Below, in pieces: positions 26,884-37,500 of a stretch of 64,000 bases of DNA. Below the pieces are notes generated by a model. That model was not told where the DNA came from, made no database searches, and saw nothing but the letters and a program-made list of their open reading frames with translations. A program made the translations under genes and the position numbers. The number at the start of each line of letters is the position of its first letter. Position 1 is the first letter of the stretch. This DNA is from an uncultured Draconibacterium sp. (GTDB lineage Bacteria > Bacteroidota > Bacteroidia > Bacteroidales > Prolixibacteraceae): the NCBI RefSeq assembly GCF_913060805.1, contig NZ_CAJXTC010000020.1, positions 37,390 to 101,389 of the forward strand, written 5' to 3'.

Positions 26884-27047
26884 AAGCTGGTAAAATCAAA
26901 ACGCCAAAGTACGAAAAGAAATTGAATGGAATTTCTCCCATTATAACAAAGCTTGGACAAAAAATTCGGCTATATTTAATGCAATAAAAACCAAATACTG
27001 TTAAATTTACTCGCACATAAACCTATTCACAAGAAGCCATCCTGATC

Positions 27048-27674
27048 ATGAAAAAGATCCTCTTAATTATACTTCTGTTTACTGTAAATTTCTGTTTAGC
27101 CCAAGAAACAGAGAAGGAGAAGCGTATAGCAGATTTTCAGAATAAATGGATGAAAATAGCCGAAGAGAGTTTGCAAAAAAGTGAAACACGGCAGGCTTTT
27201 AAAGCATTTGGCATTGTCTGCATGATGGATTCGTTGTCTGAAAAAGCACAAATTTCTATTCACAAAAGAGACTCTTTAAGATCTATTTTGCGAGCAGAGT
27301 TAATTCCAAAACTTGTAGGCACCTGGAAGTTGAAAAGTTCAGGTTCAAATTGGGACATGAGCGAAACGGATAAAGACAGTAAAAAAGATAATATTTTAGT
27401 TATTTCGGCTGAGACCTTATCCTTTTTCGAGGTTAAGAAAAGAACAAATAAAAGGCGCTTAGTTAAAAGTGAAAGTATAAAATTCAATAATGTCCAGGGT
27501 GATTTCCCTTCATATTCCGAATTAATTTATTCGGATAATCAAATTTGGGATTATTCATTAAATCAAGATGGTACAATTTTACACTTAACAAATACCGGCG
27601 AGTTAAATGCAAATAACTCTCGTACCTTAATCGTTTGTGGAAATTCAGAATTGATCTATGAACGGATAAAATAG
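27048..27674 (+). CDS. Exported protein of unknown function, lipocalin-like
   Basis: 208 residues with a signal peptide (ILLIILLFTVNFCLAQ). After a charged helical stretch of about 60 residues comes LVGTWKLKSSGSNW, a pattern seen at the start of lipocalin-like domains, and then beta strands to the end (ELIYERIK). The gene is AT-rich compared with its neighbours, and is followed after 15 bp by a small membrane protein gene in the same direction. I do not recognise a family. The pair may be an acquired unit. Confidence 0.65.
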   Translation: MKKILLIILLFTVNFCLAQETEKEKRIADFQNKWMKIAEESLQKSETRQAFKAFGIVCMMDSLSEKAQISIHKRDSLRSILRAELIPKLVGTWKLKSSGSNWDMSETDKDSKKDNILVISAETLSFFEVKKRTNKRRLVKSESIKFNNVQGDFPSYSELIYSDNQIWDYSLNQDGTILHLTNTGELNANNSRTLIVCGNSELIYERIK

Positions 27675-27689
27675 GAATCAAAGAAAAAT

Positions 27690-28103
27690 ATGAAAAAAAT
27701 TAAATTATACCGGCCCAGTGAAACGTTCAATAACAATAATGCTTACGAGATTTTGGTCGATGGGAAAAAAGTTGCTGAGTTAAAAAATGGAGAAGAAAAA
27801 ACTATTGAATTAGCTGATGACAAATCGTGTTTAAAGGCAAAGACTCTATGGTGTGGAAGCAAGAAATTAATCATCTCTGATTCGGATAAAGTTGAAACCG
27901 TAAAAGTAAGCGGTAATAAATTTCTGAACAAACAAATGCCTCTTGTTGGAACTCTGTTTCCTTTAACCGGAATTGTATTTTTCAGTGGCAACAATGAATT
28001 ATTAAAGAATATTGGTATTGGAATTCTAATTATCCTACTGTTGGGAATAATTGCAACATTGACGATTTGGAGGAACAAATGGCTAAATATTAACAAAGAA
28101 TAA
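27690..28103 (+). CDS. Small membrane protein of unknown function
   Basis: 137 residues without a signal peptide. The first 85 residues look like a small beta domain (EILVDGKKVAELKNGEEKTIEL), then come two membrane helices (MPLVGTLFPLTGIVFF and NIGIGILIILLLGIIATLTIW) and a short basic tail. This order suggests a cytoplasmic domain anchored by a C-terminal hairpin. It is AT-rich and coupled to the preceding exported protein gene. No family recognised. Confidence 0.65.
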   Translation: MKKIKLYRPSETFNNNNAYEILVDGKKVAELKNGEEKTIELADDKSCLKAKTLWCGSKKLIISDSDKVETVKVSGNKFLNKQMPLVGTLFPLTGIVFFSGNNELLKNIGIGILIILLLGIIATLTIWRNKWLNINKE

Positions 28104-28156
28104 ATTCGCATTCCATTAAGCAGGATGCCGAATTCAACGATAATTTATCGTTATCC

Positions 28157-30046
28157 CTAAAACTCCGAATTATCAATGGCCCGCATAAACAGCCCTTCTT
28201 TATCTTCCGGCTCTTTATCAGGATAAACCTTTCGAAGTTCCCTGTATTTCTCGCGCGATTCTTCAATAAACACACTTCCCGGATAGCTGGTCAGCATTTG
28301 TTTATACAGCTCTTTTGCTTTTTCTTCCTGCCCCAGGTGGTAGTTGTTAATTTCGGCCAGCAGATACAAGGCATCGTCGCCCAACAGGTCGTAACTAAAA
28401 TCGGTTACAATAGTTTGCAGGTATTCGGCCGCCAACTCGTAGTTCTGGTTATCCATTTCAATTTTTGCCTTACGAAACAGGATATTATCTACCAGCGAAT
28501 GATACGGATATAATTCCGCCAAACCATCGAGGATCGCCAGAGCCTCATCGCTTTTGTTTTGGAAAAAGCGCAAATCAGCTTTAGAAAACATGGTTAACGG
28601 AACCGCAGTAGTATCGAGGTTAAGGTTATTACCAATCAGCATCGACAGTTCCATGGCATCATTAGCAGTTAGTTTCGAAGTACTTGCTTTTAACACATCC
28701 AACTGTGCTTTTGCCCAGCTAAAGTTTCCCATGTAATATCCAAGTTTCGCCTTTTTCAGTTTTACCTCGTCGCCCAGCGAATTCTTTTTATTGGCGTCAA
28801 TTACCTGCGAGTATATCAGCATCGCCTCCCACGGATCGTCGGCATACACATAAATATCCGCCATTTCCGCTTTCAGCTGCCCCAGCTCTTCGGGTTTTAG
28901 TTGCGGTACTTTCTCGCCCTCCTCCAAAACCGAAATCGCTTTCTCCGTATCGTTCAGGTAAAAGGCCAGCAAATGCGCATACTCGCGCACCAAGTTCAAG
29001 GTTGCCGGTCCTATGCTTAGGTAGATCAATCCGTTTTCAAAATCAGTAGCCAAAGCTTGTCCCTGCTCCAGATTGCCGTCTCCCTCGTTGGTATATTCCA
29101 TGTATTTTGCATGAATATGCCGTGCAAAAGCCTGCGGGAAATAGGGCGTTTCTTCACCTTTATCCATTAAGTATTCGTAGGCTTTTTGCGCCTGTGTATA
29201 TTCCTTGTTTCGCAATGCCAGGTCGCCCAGTTGCGCAATCTGTCCATCTTCAGCACCGGTTCGTTTATCCAATGCTATCGACTGACGCAGCGCACTCGAG
29301 AATTTCTTTTCCTGCAGAAAAAACCAGATCAGCAAACGATTGTAGCCAATTACGTTTGGCTCGGCCTGAATACGTTTTAACACCTGTCCACGAAACTGGT
29401 CGCGAAGGCCGTTGTCGATATCCAAACGCATGGCCGACGATAAACTACTTTGCACCCGCGCCAGATGTTGTTCCCCTTCGCGCAACAGGTTCAGGTATTC
29501 TTCCATCATATTGGTGTAGTCGCGCAAATACAGGTACGCCCGTGCAAGCTCGTAATTAAACGACTCTTCGGGCAAAGTTGCTCTTCCTTTTAAATAGGTA
29601 TCGCGCGCCAAACCATACTCTCCCCAACCCAAAAACGAATTGGCGGTGGTTAAATAAGCTCCGCGGTTGGCCGGTATATCGTCAATCGCCTCACGAAACA
29701 TCGCAGCGGCTTCTTCATCGCGGTTCTGCTTTTTATAAACCTGCCCCAAATGCACATAATATTCGGGTCGCGGTGTTTTTTGCTTTTTTATCTCGCGCTG
29801 AATTTCAGATTCGGCAACATCATATTGCTCCAACCCGATAAGGCTGTTGATATAATATCTAAAATACGTGCTGTTACGGGTTAAATCATGCACTTCTTTC
29901 AGTAAAGGCGCTGCTTTTTCAAAGTCTTTGGCGTTATAATAACGAATGGCCAGACTCGATTTGGTTTGAACCTCGGAGCGTTTTTGTTGCGCAAACCCGG
30001 TATTCAATCCCGTAATTAATATCAGTAGTATAATGAAGTGTCTCAT
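28157..30046 (-). CDS. Exported tetratricopeptide-repeat protein
   Basis: 629 residues from the ATG at 30046; the frame extends ten codons upstream but a full -7 element lies there, so MRHFIILL is taken as the start. Signal peptide ends GFAQQ. The rest is helical repeats with TPR spacing throughout, clear in EYYVHLGQVYKKQNRDEEAAAMFREA (in part), LALRNKEYTQAQKAYEYL, and AEYLQTIVTDFSYDLLGDDALYLLAEI. No enzymatic domain. Long periplasmic TPR proteins of this type are common in Bacteroidota and act as scaffolds; partner unknown. Confidence 0.85.
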   Translation of the reverse strand: MRHFIILLILITGLNTGFAQQKRSEVQTKSSLAIRYYNAKDFEKAAPLLKEVHDLTRNSTYFRYYINSLIGLEQYDVAESEIQREIKKQKTPRPEYYVHLGQVYKKQNRDEEAAAMFREAIDDIPANRGAYLTTANSFLGWGEYGLARDTYLKGRATLPEESFNYELARAYLYLRDYTNMMEEYLNLLREGEQHLARVQSSLSSAMRLDIDNGLRDQFRGQVLKRIQAEPNVIGYNRLLIWFFLQEKKFSSALRQSIALDKRTGAEDGQIAQLGDLALRNKEYTQAQKAYEYLMDKGEETPYFPQAFARHIHAKYMEYTNEGDGNLEQGQALATDFENGLIYLSIGPATLNLVREYAHLLAFYLNDTEKAISVLEEGEKVPQLKPEELGQLKAEMADIYVYADDPWEAMLIYSQVIDANKKNSLGDEVKLKKAKLGYYMGNFSWAKAQLDVLKASTSKLTANDAMELSMLIGNNLNLDTTAVPLTMFSKADLRFFQNKSDEALAILDGLAELYPYHSLVDNILFRKAKIEMDNQNYELAAEYLQTIVTDFSYDLLGDDALYLLAEINNYHLGQEEKAKELYKQMLTSYPGSVFIEESREKYRELRKVYPDKEPEDKEGLFMRAIDNSEF

Positions 30047-30064
30047 TGTTTTCAGCTTGTTGTA

Positions 30065-30072
30065 CAAAAATA
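30065..30072 (-). promoter_or_regulatory. -7 element of the TPR gene
   Basis: Minus strand TATTTTTG, full match to TAnnTTTG, 18 nt before the start at 30046. A start at 30076 would lie above the transcription start. Confidence 0.5.
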
Positions 30073-30252
30073 ACACAGTTGTTTAAACTATGCTTTTTTT
30101 AAGAACAATTTTGAGAGTTAGGAGTTTAATCAATTCAAGTTTGATTTTAAACTTTTACATTTGCAGAAATTTTTCAGGAACGGTCTAAATACAAATGCAT
30201 TTAGAAATAGAACTGAAAAAGACGCAATACGGAACGATATAATAATTAGGAT

Positions 30253-31116
30253 ATGGCGCACGAGTTGAATGGCAGAGAGCGACTGCCGAAGTGGATGAAG
30301 ATGAAAATGCCGAAGGGAGAAAGTTATTCGAAGGTGAAAAACCTGGTGAATAAGCATGGGTTGCACACCATTTGCACCAGCGGAAACTGCCCTAATATTG
30401 GCGAATGTTGGAACAGGGGAACAGCCACGTTTATGATTTTAGGAAACATCTGTACCCGTAAATGTAAATTTTGTGCCGTACCAAATGGAATGCCACTTGC
30501 TCCTGATTTGGAAGAGCCGAAAAAATTGGCAGAATCAGTTCGCATTATGGGCGTAAAACACTGCGTTATTACTTCGGTTGATCGTGATGACCTGGAAGAT
30601 CAGGGTGCCGGAATCTGGGCAGAAACCATTCGCGAAGTAAAACGTGTGAATCCCGAAACAAAAATTGAAGTCCTGATTCCTGATTTCAGAGGGAAAACAG
30701 AATTGATTCAACAGGTGATCGATGCAGGACCGGATGTGATTTCGCATAACCTGGAAACCACCGAAGAGCGAACCCCGTTTATACGTTTTGCTGCAAAATA
30801 CCGCCGTAGTCTGGAGGTAATTAAATACGTTGCCGACAATTTCGGACGGGCGAAATCGGGCATTATGCTTGGTTTGGGCGAAACGCACGAAGATGTGCTA
30901 AAAACAATGGACGACTTGCTGGAAGCCGGTTGTAAAGTAATGACAATCGGTCAATACCTGGCACCTACTACAAAACATATGCCTGTAGTTGAATACATTA
31001 CACCGGAGAAATTTGTGGAATACCGCAACATCGGCATCCGCAAAGGTTTTAAGTTTGTTGAAAGTTCGCCGCTGGTGCGTAGTTCATACCGGGCAGAAGA
31101 ACACGTAAAAGCGTAA
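30253..31116 (+). CDS. lipA: Lipoyl synthase LipA
   Basis: 287 residues, radical SAM enzyme that inserts two sulfurs into octanoyl chains on lipoyl domains. The auxiliary cluster cysteines are Cys41, Cys46 and Cys52 (CTSGNCPNIGEC) and the radical SAM cluster is Cys67, Cys71, Cys74 (CTRKCKFC). The conserved ITSVDRDDLEDQGA, GLGETHEDV and the C-terminal SSPLVRSSYRAEEH with the cluster-binding Ser are all present. lipB follows after 45 bp, giving the complete de novo lipoylation pathway. Confidence 0.97.
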   Translation: MAHELNGRERLPKWMKMKMPKGESYSKVKNLVNKHGLHTICTSGNCPNIGECWNRGTATFMILGNICTRKCKFCAVPNGMPLAPDLEEPKKLAESVRIMGVKHCVITSVDRDDLEDQGAGIWAETIREVKRVNPETKIEVLIPDFRGKTELIQQVIDAGPDVISHNLETTEERTPFIRFAAKYRRSLEVIKYVADNFGRAKSGIMLGLGETHEDVLKTMDDLLEAGCKVMTIGQYLAPTTKHMPVVEYITPEKFVEYRNIGIRKGFKFVESSPLVRSSYRAEEHVKA

Positions 31117-31161
31117 TCAATCAAATTCAATCTTTTTTCAATCTGATTCAATCTAATAAAA

Positions 31162-31830
31162 ATGGCAGATTTTAATTTCGTCGATCTTGGATTAAAAGAA
31201 TATAAAGCATGCTGGGATTACCAGGAGGAACGCCTAAATGAGCTGGTTACACAAAAACGCAGCTCGGGCAAACCTACGTCTGACAATCATTTTATTTTGG
31301 TTGAGCACCCACATGTTTACACGCTGGGGAAAAGCGGTGACGAAGCCAACATGATGGCCAACGCCGAATTTTTGAAAAAGATTGAGGCCACTTATTTCAA
31401 AATTAACCGCGGTGGCGACATTACCTACCACGGACCGGGCCAGCTGGTTGGGTACCCGATTATCGACCTGGAGCATTACAAAATTGGCGTGCGCGAATAC
31501 ATTGAAAGAATGGAGGATGCCATTATTGCAACGGTTGCCGAATACGGACTGGAAGCCGGAAGAAAAGAAGGTGCTACCGGTGTGTGGCTGCAACCCGACC
31601 ACAAAGTGCGGGCTCGAAAAATCTGTGCCATCGGTGTGCGCGTGAGTCGCTATGTAACCATGCACGGTTTTGCGCTAAACGTAAACACCGACATGCGTTA
31701 TTACAACTACATCAATCCGTGTGGTTTTGCGTCATCGGCGGTAACTTCCATTCAGCAAGAGCTGGGTAGAGAAATTTCGATGGACGAGGTAAAAGAAATT
31801 GCCAAGAAGAAATTCAACGAAGCTTATTAA
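31162..31830 (+). CDS. lipB: Octanoyltransferase LipB
   Basis: 222 residues. LipB moves octanoate from acyl carrier protein to lipoyl domains, for LipA to act upon. Motifs: VEHPHVYTLGKSG, GGDITYHGPGQLVGYP, the catalytic Lys153 in ARKICAIGVR, and the catalytic Cys187 in NPCGFASSAVTS. Second gene of the lipA-lipB pair. A scavenging ligase gene lplA also lies in this window at 45621-46568. Confidence 0.96.
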   Translation: MADFNFVDLGLKEYKACWDYQEERLNELVTQKRSSGKPTSDNHFILVEHPHVYTLGKSGDEANMMANAEFLKKIEATYFKINRGGDITYHGPGQLVGYPIIDLEHYKIGVREYIERMEDAIIATVAEYGLEAGRKEGATGVWLQPDHKVRARKICAIGVRVSRYVTMHGFALNVNTDMRYYNYINPCGFASSAVTSIQQELGREISMDEVKEIAKKKFNEAY

Positions 31831-32098
31831 TTAATGCTGTTGGCAAAGATTCGAGCTACGAGCCACTAGCTTCCAGTTCATTCTTCTTTGTGTAACTCTG
31901 TGCCTTCTTCGTGCAACTTTCAGGTAGAAACCTTTAAACATGAAGACTTGAGCCACAATAGATACATAGGGCACAGTAGAATCGTTTACTACTGATAAAT
32001 TGTTCTATTGCTAAATTGCTCAACTGAAAACTGCGACTGACAACTGTAAACTTTCTTACTTCTTCTGCAATCCAAAATCGTTAATCGCCATTCGTTAT

Positions 32099-32995
32099 TC
32101 AATTCTGAGTTTCTGAATCAGCTGCTCCCTTAATCTTTTTAACAATTTCAGCCTCGGCATTATCGTAAACTTTCCGAATTAGCGGATCGTTAAAATTCAT
32201 GGTGCGCTCTTCAAAAGCCATGTCGTTTATGCGCTCAAACAGGCGTTCTTTTGCGCTGCGAATATCTTTTCCGTAAATGTGGTACGAATCGGCCTGCCAG
32301 TTCATGCGGCCCAGTTTAACCGTCTTGCCCGTCTTTTGTGCAATTCCCGCAGCAACAACATCTTTACTGAATTGAATAAATCCGAACATATTCAGAAATC
32401 CGGCATTCCAGGCATCGTTACTTCGGTAGCGGATATTACTGTTTAACCACCAAATGCCATCTTCGTCTTCCAAAATCCGGTACCACAAGGATTGTAAACT
32501 TGGCGGATCGTCGCAGGTAAAATCAATGTTGGGCATCCACGTGATCATTTGTGCCTGTCGAGTAAAAGGTTGTTCTGCCAGCTTGTCAATCACATTTTTT
32601 ATCTGATCAACCTTAAAAGTTCCTACCTCTTTCGATTCCCCATCCACCAATTCTTTCCAAACGCCATAATTCTGCAGGCGTCCGTGATAAGTATATTCCG
32701 GTAGCTTATCTTCAGGATCGTTCATATTTTTTACCAGGTGATCCTTCAAACCCTCCAGTTCCAGCACATATTCCCGCAAATCGTCAACACCTCCGGGAAA
32801 AGCCATGTGAATCATCGGATCGATCTCCGGCTCCAGAATCGTTAAATTCATGGTACAGTCGATACTCAGCGGATCACCTGGCCGGTCGTACTGCGTTTTA
32901 AAACGGGTTCCTTTCCCGTACAAATAAATAAGTGCTGTTTCGTAGGCCTCGGCCAATGATTTTCCTGTTACCGATATCACCGGAATGTTCTTCAT
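32099..32995 (-). CDS. Thymidylate-synthase-fold protein without the active-site cysteine
   Basis: 298 residues. The middle matches the thymidylate synthase / dCMP hydroxymethylase core: ITWMPNIDF, DPPSLQSLWYRI at the active-site loop, RYRSNDAWNAGFLNMFGF (the Arg-Ser-x-Asp and Asn that hold the nucleotide phosphate and base), and DSYHIYGKD near the end (the His-x-Tyr that hold the sugar). In active enzymes the loop is PPC; here Ser166 stands at that place, and the nearest Cys is 161. Either the enzyme works without the Cys attack, or it has become a binding protein. The N-terminal 100 residues differ from classic ThyA. It seems to be a single gene. Confidence 0.6.
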   Translation of the reverse strand: MKNIPVISVTGKSLAEAYETALIYLYGKGTRFKTQYDRPGDPLSIDCTMNLTILEPEIDPMIHMAFPGGVDDLREYVLELEGLKDHLVKNMNDPEDKLPEYTYHGRLQNYGVWKELVDGESKEVGTFKVDQIKNVIDKLAEQPFTRQAQMITWMPNIDFTCDDPPSLQSLWYRILEDEDGIWWLNSNIRYRSNDAWNAGFLNMFGFIQFSKDVVAAGIAQKTGKTVKLGRMNWQADSYHIYGKDIRSAKERLFERINDMAFEERTMNFNDPLIRKVYDNAEAEIVKKIKGAADSETQN

Positions 32996-33219
32996 TTTTG
33001 TAAGTTTAAGCTATTGAATTGATCGAACGGATTTAAAGATAGAAAAAAGGCCAGCGAATGAAACTTTGGCGGGAATAAAAAATGAATTGACATCATGAAC
33101 AATCAATTTAGTTTTGCATTTTTTTAATAAGTCTTTAATTTCTTAGGAATTTATTTACAAAACTTTTATACTTTTATCCTACTAAATGAGTTTAAATTTT
33201 AATCTATAACCAATTAAAC

Positions 33220-34488
33220 ATGAGTAATAAACCTACTTCGAGAAGAAGTTTTTTGAAAGGTGCACTGGCTGCTGGAGCCGGCCTGGTTATCGTTCCGCGT
33301 CACGTGTTGGGCGGCAACGGATATCTCGCACCATCCGACCAATTAACAAAAGCAATTATCGGTGTCGGCTCAATGGGCCGCGGTCATATTCCTTACGAGG
33401 GCACGCGCGTTGTTGCCATTTGTGATGTTGACACCGAGCACCTTGAACTGGCCAAAAACCTGATCGATTACGACGTAAAACAGTTCACTGATTTCAGGGA
33501 AGTGTGCCAGCTGCCCGAAGTTGACATTGTGCACATTGCCACGCCGCCACACTGGCACGGAATTATGGCTGTTGAAGCTGCCAAAGCCGGAAAAGACATT
33601 TGGTGCGAAAAACCAATGACACGTACCATTGGCGAGGGGAAAAGAGTGGTTGAAGCTGTTAACGCACATGGCCGCATGTTCCGTCTGAACACCTGGTTCC
33701 GTTTTAAAGACCAGTTCTACGGGCTGGGAACTGATGTTAAACCGCTGAAAAAAGTAATTGACAGTGGCATTTTAGGATGGCCGCTAAAAGTTACGGTTAG
33801 CGGAATTACCGGCTACAACTGGAAATTCTACTGGCAGGGCAAACACAACCTTGCTCCACAACCGGTACCGAAAAATCTTAATTACGATATGTGGTTGGGG
33901 CCTGCGCCTTACAAACCATACAATGTTGAGCGCGTTCATGCCAATTTCCGTGGCTACTGGGATTACGATGGCGGCGGACTGGGCGACATGGGACAACATT
34001 ACCTCGACCCTGTTCAATACATGCTGGGCAAAGACGATACCAGCCCGGTAAAAATTGAGGTTGATGCACCGCAACAGCATTACGATGCCGTGGGTACCTG
34101 GAGACGTGTAACTTACACTTATGCCGATGGTTGCCAGATTATTCTCGATGGCGAGAACCGCGACAAAGATGCGGCCTATATTGAAGGCCCGAATGGCAAG
34201 ATTTACCAGGGATTCCGCTCGGATATTCCTAATCTGCAAAGCTTTATTAAAACCTTACCTGATCCTGAACCTCAGATCGGTATTTTCTCTGAATCGGTGA
34301 AAACCCGTAAGAAGTTTGCACTGAACGAGACCAACGGATTCCGGTCGGCAACGCTTGTAAACCTTGGTATTACAGCAGTTCGATTGGGACGCACATTGCA
34401 TTTCGATCCTGAAAAACTGGAGTTTATTGATGATGAAGGTGCAAACCGTCTGATCAATCAGCCAATGCGTGCACCGTGGACGATTTAA
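33220..34488 (+). CDS. Tat-exported Gfo/Idh/MocA family oxidoreductase
   Basis: 422 residues. A twin-arginine signal (SRRSFLKGALAAGAGLVIV) sends the folded, cofactor-loaded enzyme to the periplasm. The Rossmann start is IIGVGSMGRGH, and the family's EKP motif is seen as CEKPMTRT near 130. The C-terminal domain has the conserved DYDGGGLGDMGQHYLDPVQY. Such enzymes oxidise or reduce sugars, often at C3, with tightly bound NAD. The next gene, 27 bp on, carries two 3-keto-glycoside hydrolase-type (DUF1080) domains, which fits a periplasmic route through 3-keto sugars. Confidence 0.9.
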   Translation: MSNKPTSRRSFLKGALAAGAGLVIVPRHVLGGNGYLAPSDQLTKAIIGVGSMGRGHIPYEGTRVVAICDVDTEHLELAKNLIDYDVKQFTDFREVCQLPEVDIVHIATPPHWHGIMAVEAAKAGKDIWCEKPMTRTIGEGKRVVEAVNAHGRMFRLNTWFRFKDQFYGLGTDVKPLKKVIDSGILGWPLKVTVSGITGYNWKFYWQGKHNLAPQPVPKNLNYDMWLGPAPYKPYNVERVHANFRGYWDYDGGGLGDMGQHYLDPVQYMLGKDDTSPVKIEVDAPQQHYDAVGTWRRVTYTYADGCQIILDGENRDKDAAYIEGPNGKIYQGFRSDIPNLQSFIKTLPDPEPQIGIFSESVKTRKKFALNETNGFRSATLVNLGITAVRLGRTLHFDPEKLEFIDDEGANRLINQPMRAPWTI

Positions 34489-34515
34489 AGGATGAAGGAT
34501 TAAAATAAAGGATTA

Positions 34516-37500
34516 ATGACAATTACAATGAAAAAATATATAGTTCAAATAACTACGATCTTGCTGCTGGCCTGCCTGAGTATGGCCGGAATGGCGCAGG
34601 ATAACCGAACACTCGACACCAAAGTTGCCGATGTGCTGGCACAAATGCCAACGAAGAATCTCACGCATCGCGACAAAGCGATGAACGAAATCTATTTGAT
34701 GGGCAACGAAGGTTATCAAAAACTGGCCGATCAACTTGTTCCGCTGGGTACCGGCGATGACACTTCCGTACGTTTTGCACTAAACAGTTTTTCGCGTTAT
34801 GCCAGTCAGTTTGGTAAAAATGAAGAAAGTGCTTTTGCCGAAGAGAACCTTTTAAAAGCACTCAGCAATGCAAATGATGTTGAGGTGAAGACTTATCTTC
34901 TCAATCAACTGAACCTGGTTGCCGGCGAGAAGACCGTTGAGCAGGTCAAAAACTACTTAACTGATGACCAACTGGCAGAACCGGCAGCACAAACCATTCT
35001 GTCTACCGAAGATCCAAAAACAGCAGAAGTATTTTTGGCAGCGTTTCCAAAAACTGAAGGAGCAACACAAATAACTATCGTTCGGGCTTTGGGCCAGTTA
35101 AAATGCAAACGCGCCGTTCCGCTGATCACGCCGTTGTTAAGTACCGAAAGTGAATCGATGCAAAAAACAGCGTTGGCAGCACTGGCAAATATCGGATCGC
35201 TTGATTCTTACAAAACTTTGTTAAACGCGGCATCTGATGTAGATTTTAATTACGATGCCACCAATGCCGCCGAAGCATTTCTTACTTACACCAAACGATT
35301 GGGCGAGCAAAACGAACTGGAGTTAATGGAAAAAGCCTGCAAGGCTATTTTTAAAGCCAATTCTGCCAGCGGCCATTTGCACAATTATTCTACCGCGCTT
35401 CGCATTTATGCCAACAACCTAGGTTACGAAGCTACTCCTCTTCTTTTGGAGGCAGTTGATTCTCCTGACAAAGCGTTTCGCTACTCAGCATTAAATATTG
35501 CCGAAAATCTGGGCGGCGTTGCCGACACACGAAAATGGATAGCCAAAGCTGAAACAGCCAATGCAGAAATTAAAGCAGAGATCATTGACATGCTGGGAAG
35601 ACGTGGTTGCGAACAGGCAAACGATTTTGTTTTGGCCAGCCTTAATTCCGGTGCTGAAGTTGTTCGAAGGGAAGCAGTAATTGCTTTGGCAAAACTTCAG
35701 GGAAGCAAAGCCATTCCAACATTAACTGCACATCTGGCACAAGGAAAAGATATTGAAGCAACATCCAAAGTATTGAACACCCTGCTTGATAAAGACCATT
35801 TATACCTGATTGCTGGAAATCTCGATCAATCAGCAGGAAAAACGAAAGCAGTTTTTATCAATCTCATCGGTGCCAAAGCCGGATCGCAATATTTTGATGA
35901 AATACTGGCCGCAACTTCTTCTTCCGATGCAGATGAAAAAGCTGCTGCTTTTGCGGCTCTGAAACAAGTTTCTTCTTACGAGAATACTGATGAATTACTA
36001 AAACTTTTACTTACTGTTTCCGAACCTTCAGAAATTACAGAAACACAGTTAGCATTGATCGCTGCTGTTGACGGTATTGCCGAAGAGCAGGAGTCAAACG
36101 GTAAAGTATTGAGCACATTGAAACAGTCCAGTAAAAAAGCACGACTTTTCCCAATTCTGCCAGCAATTGGCGGCGAAGCAGCACTGAAAACCGTTACCGG
36201 TTATTTCAACTCTTCAACAGGTGAGCAAAAAGAAGCTGCATTTACCGCCTTAACTAACTGGCAGGATTACGCCGCCTCGAAGCCATTATTCGAAATCTGC
36301 AAATCAGGTAACTCTACTTTCAGCCAACCTGCTTTCGAAAGTTTTGTTCGGATGGTTGCCGGTGCAAATTTGCCCGACGATCAGAAACTGCTGCAATACC
36401 GCAAGATTATGGAATATGCATCTTCAGCCGATGATCGAAAAAATGTGATTGCTGCAATCGGTCGTTTAAGAACATTCCTTTCGTTGGTTTATCTTGAGCA
36501 ATATCTGGAAGAAGAAGCATTGACTGCAACAACTTCGCGTGCGATTATGAACATCGCCATGCCAAACAGTGAAGGAGAAGGTGGTTTAACGGGCGACATC
36601 GTTCGACGAATTTTGGGTAAAGCTGAGCAAACCTTATCGGGCGAAGACAGTGCTTACGACAAAATAAATATTCAGAACTACCTGAAAGCCATGCCTAAAG
36701 ACAAAGGTTATGTTTCGATGTTTAACGGTAAAAACCTGGACGGATGGCAAGGAATGTTGCTGGATGGCAATCCAATAAAAATTGCCAAACTCAGCGATAC
36801 AGAACGTGCGAAAGAGCAGGAAGCGGCCAACATTAAAATGATGGAAAACTGGAGCGTAAAAGATGGAATGATCATTTTTAACGGCAAAGGCGCCAACCTT
36901 GTTTCGAAGAAAATATACAAGGATTTTGATATGATCGTTGACTGGCGGATCAGCAAAAAAGGCGACAGCGGCATTTACCTGCGCGGTGCACCGCAAGTAC
37001 AGGTTTGGGATACCTCGCGTGTTGAAGTGGGTGCCCAGGTTGGCTCTGGCGGTTTGTATAACAACAATGCAGACAATGTGCGCGATCCTTTACTGGTTGC
37101 CGACAATCCGATTGATGAATGGAATACTTTCCGCATAACCATGGTGGGTGAGAATGTAACGGTTTACCTGAATGGCGAACTGGTGGTTGACAACGTAAAA
37201 ATGGATAATTATTGGGACCGCAGCATTCCGATTTTCAGCGAAGGAACGATTGAATTGCAGGCACACGGTAACGAACTGGCTTTCCGCGATGTATATGTTC
37301 GTGAGATTAATACTAAAGAAATTGGCCTTACACAGGAAGAGATCGACGAAGGTTTTGTTTCGTTGTTCAACGGTAAAAACCTTGATGGCTGGCAGGGGAA
37401 TAAAACGGATTATTATGTAGAGAATGGTGAGTTGGTTGTGAATCCTAAAATGGGTGGCCACGGCAACCTTTTTACTGAAAATGAGTACAGTGATTTTAAT

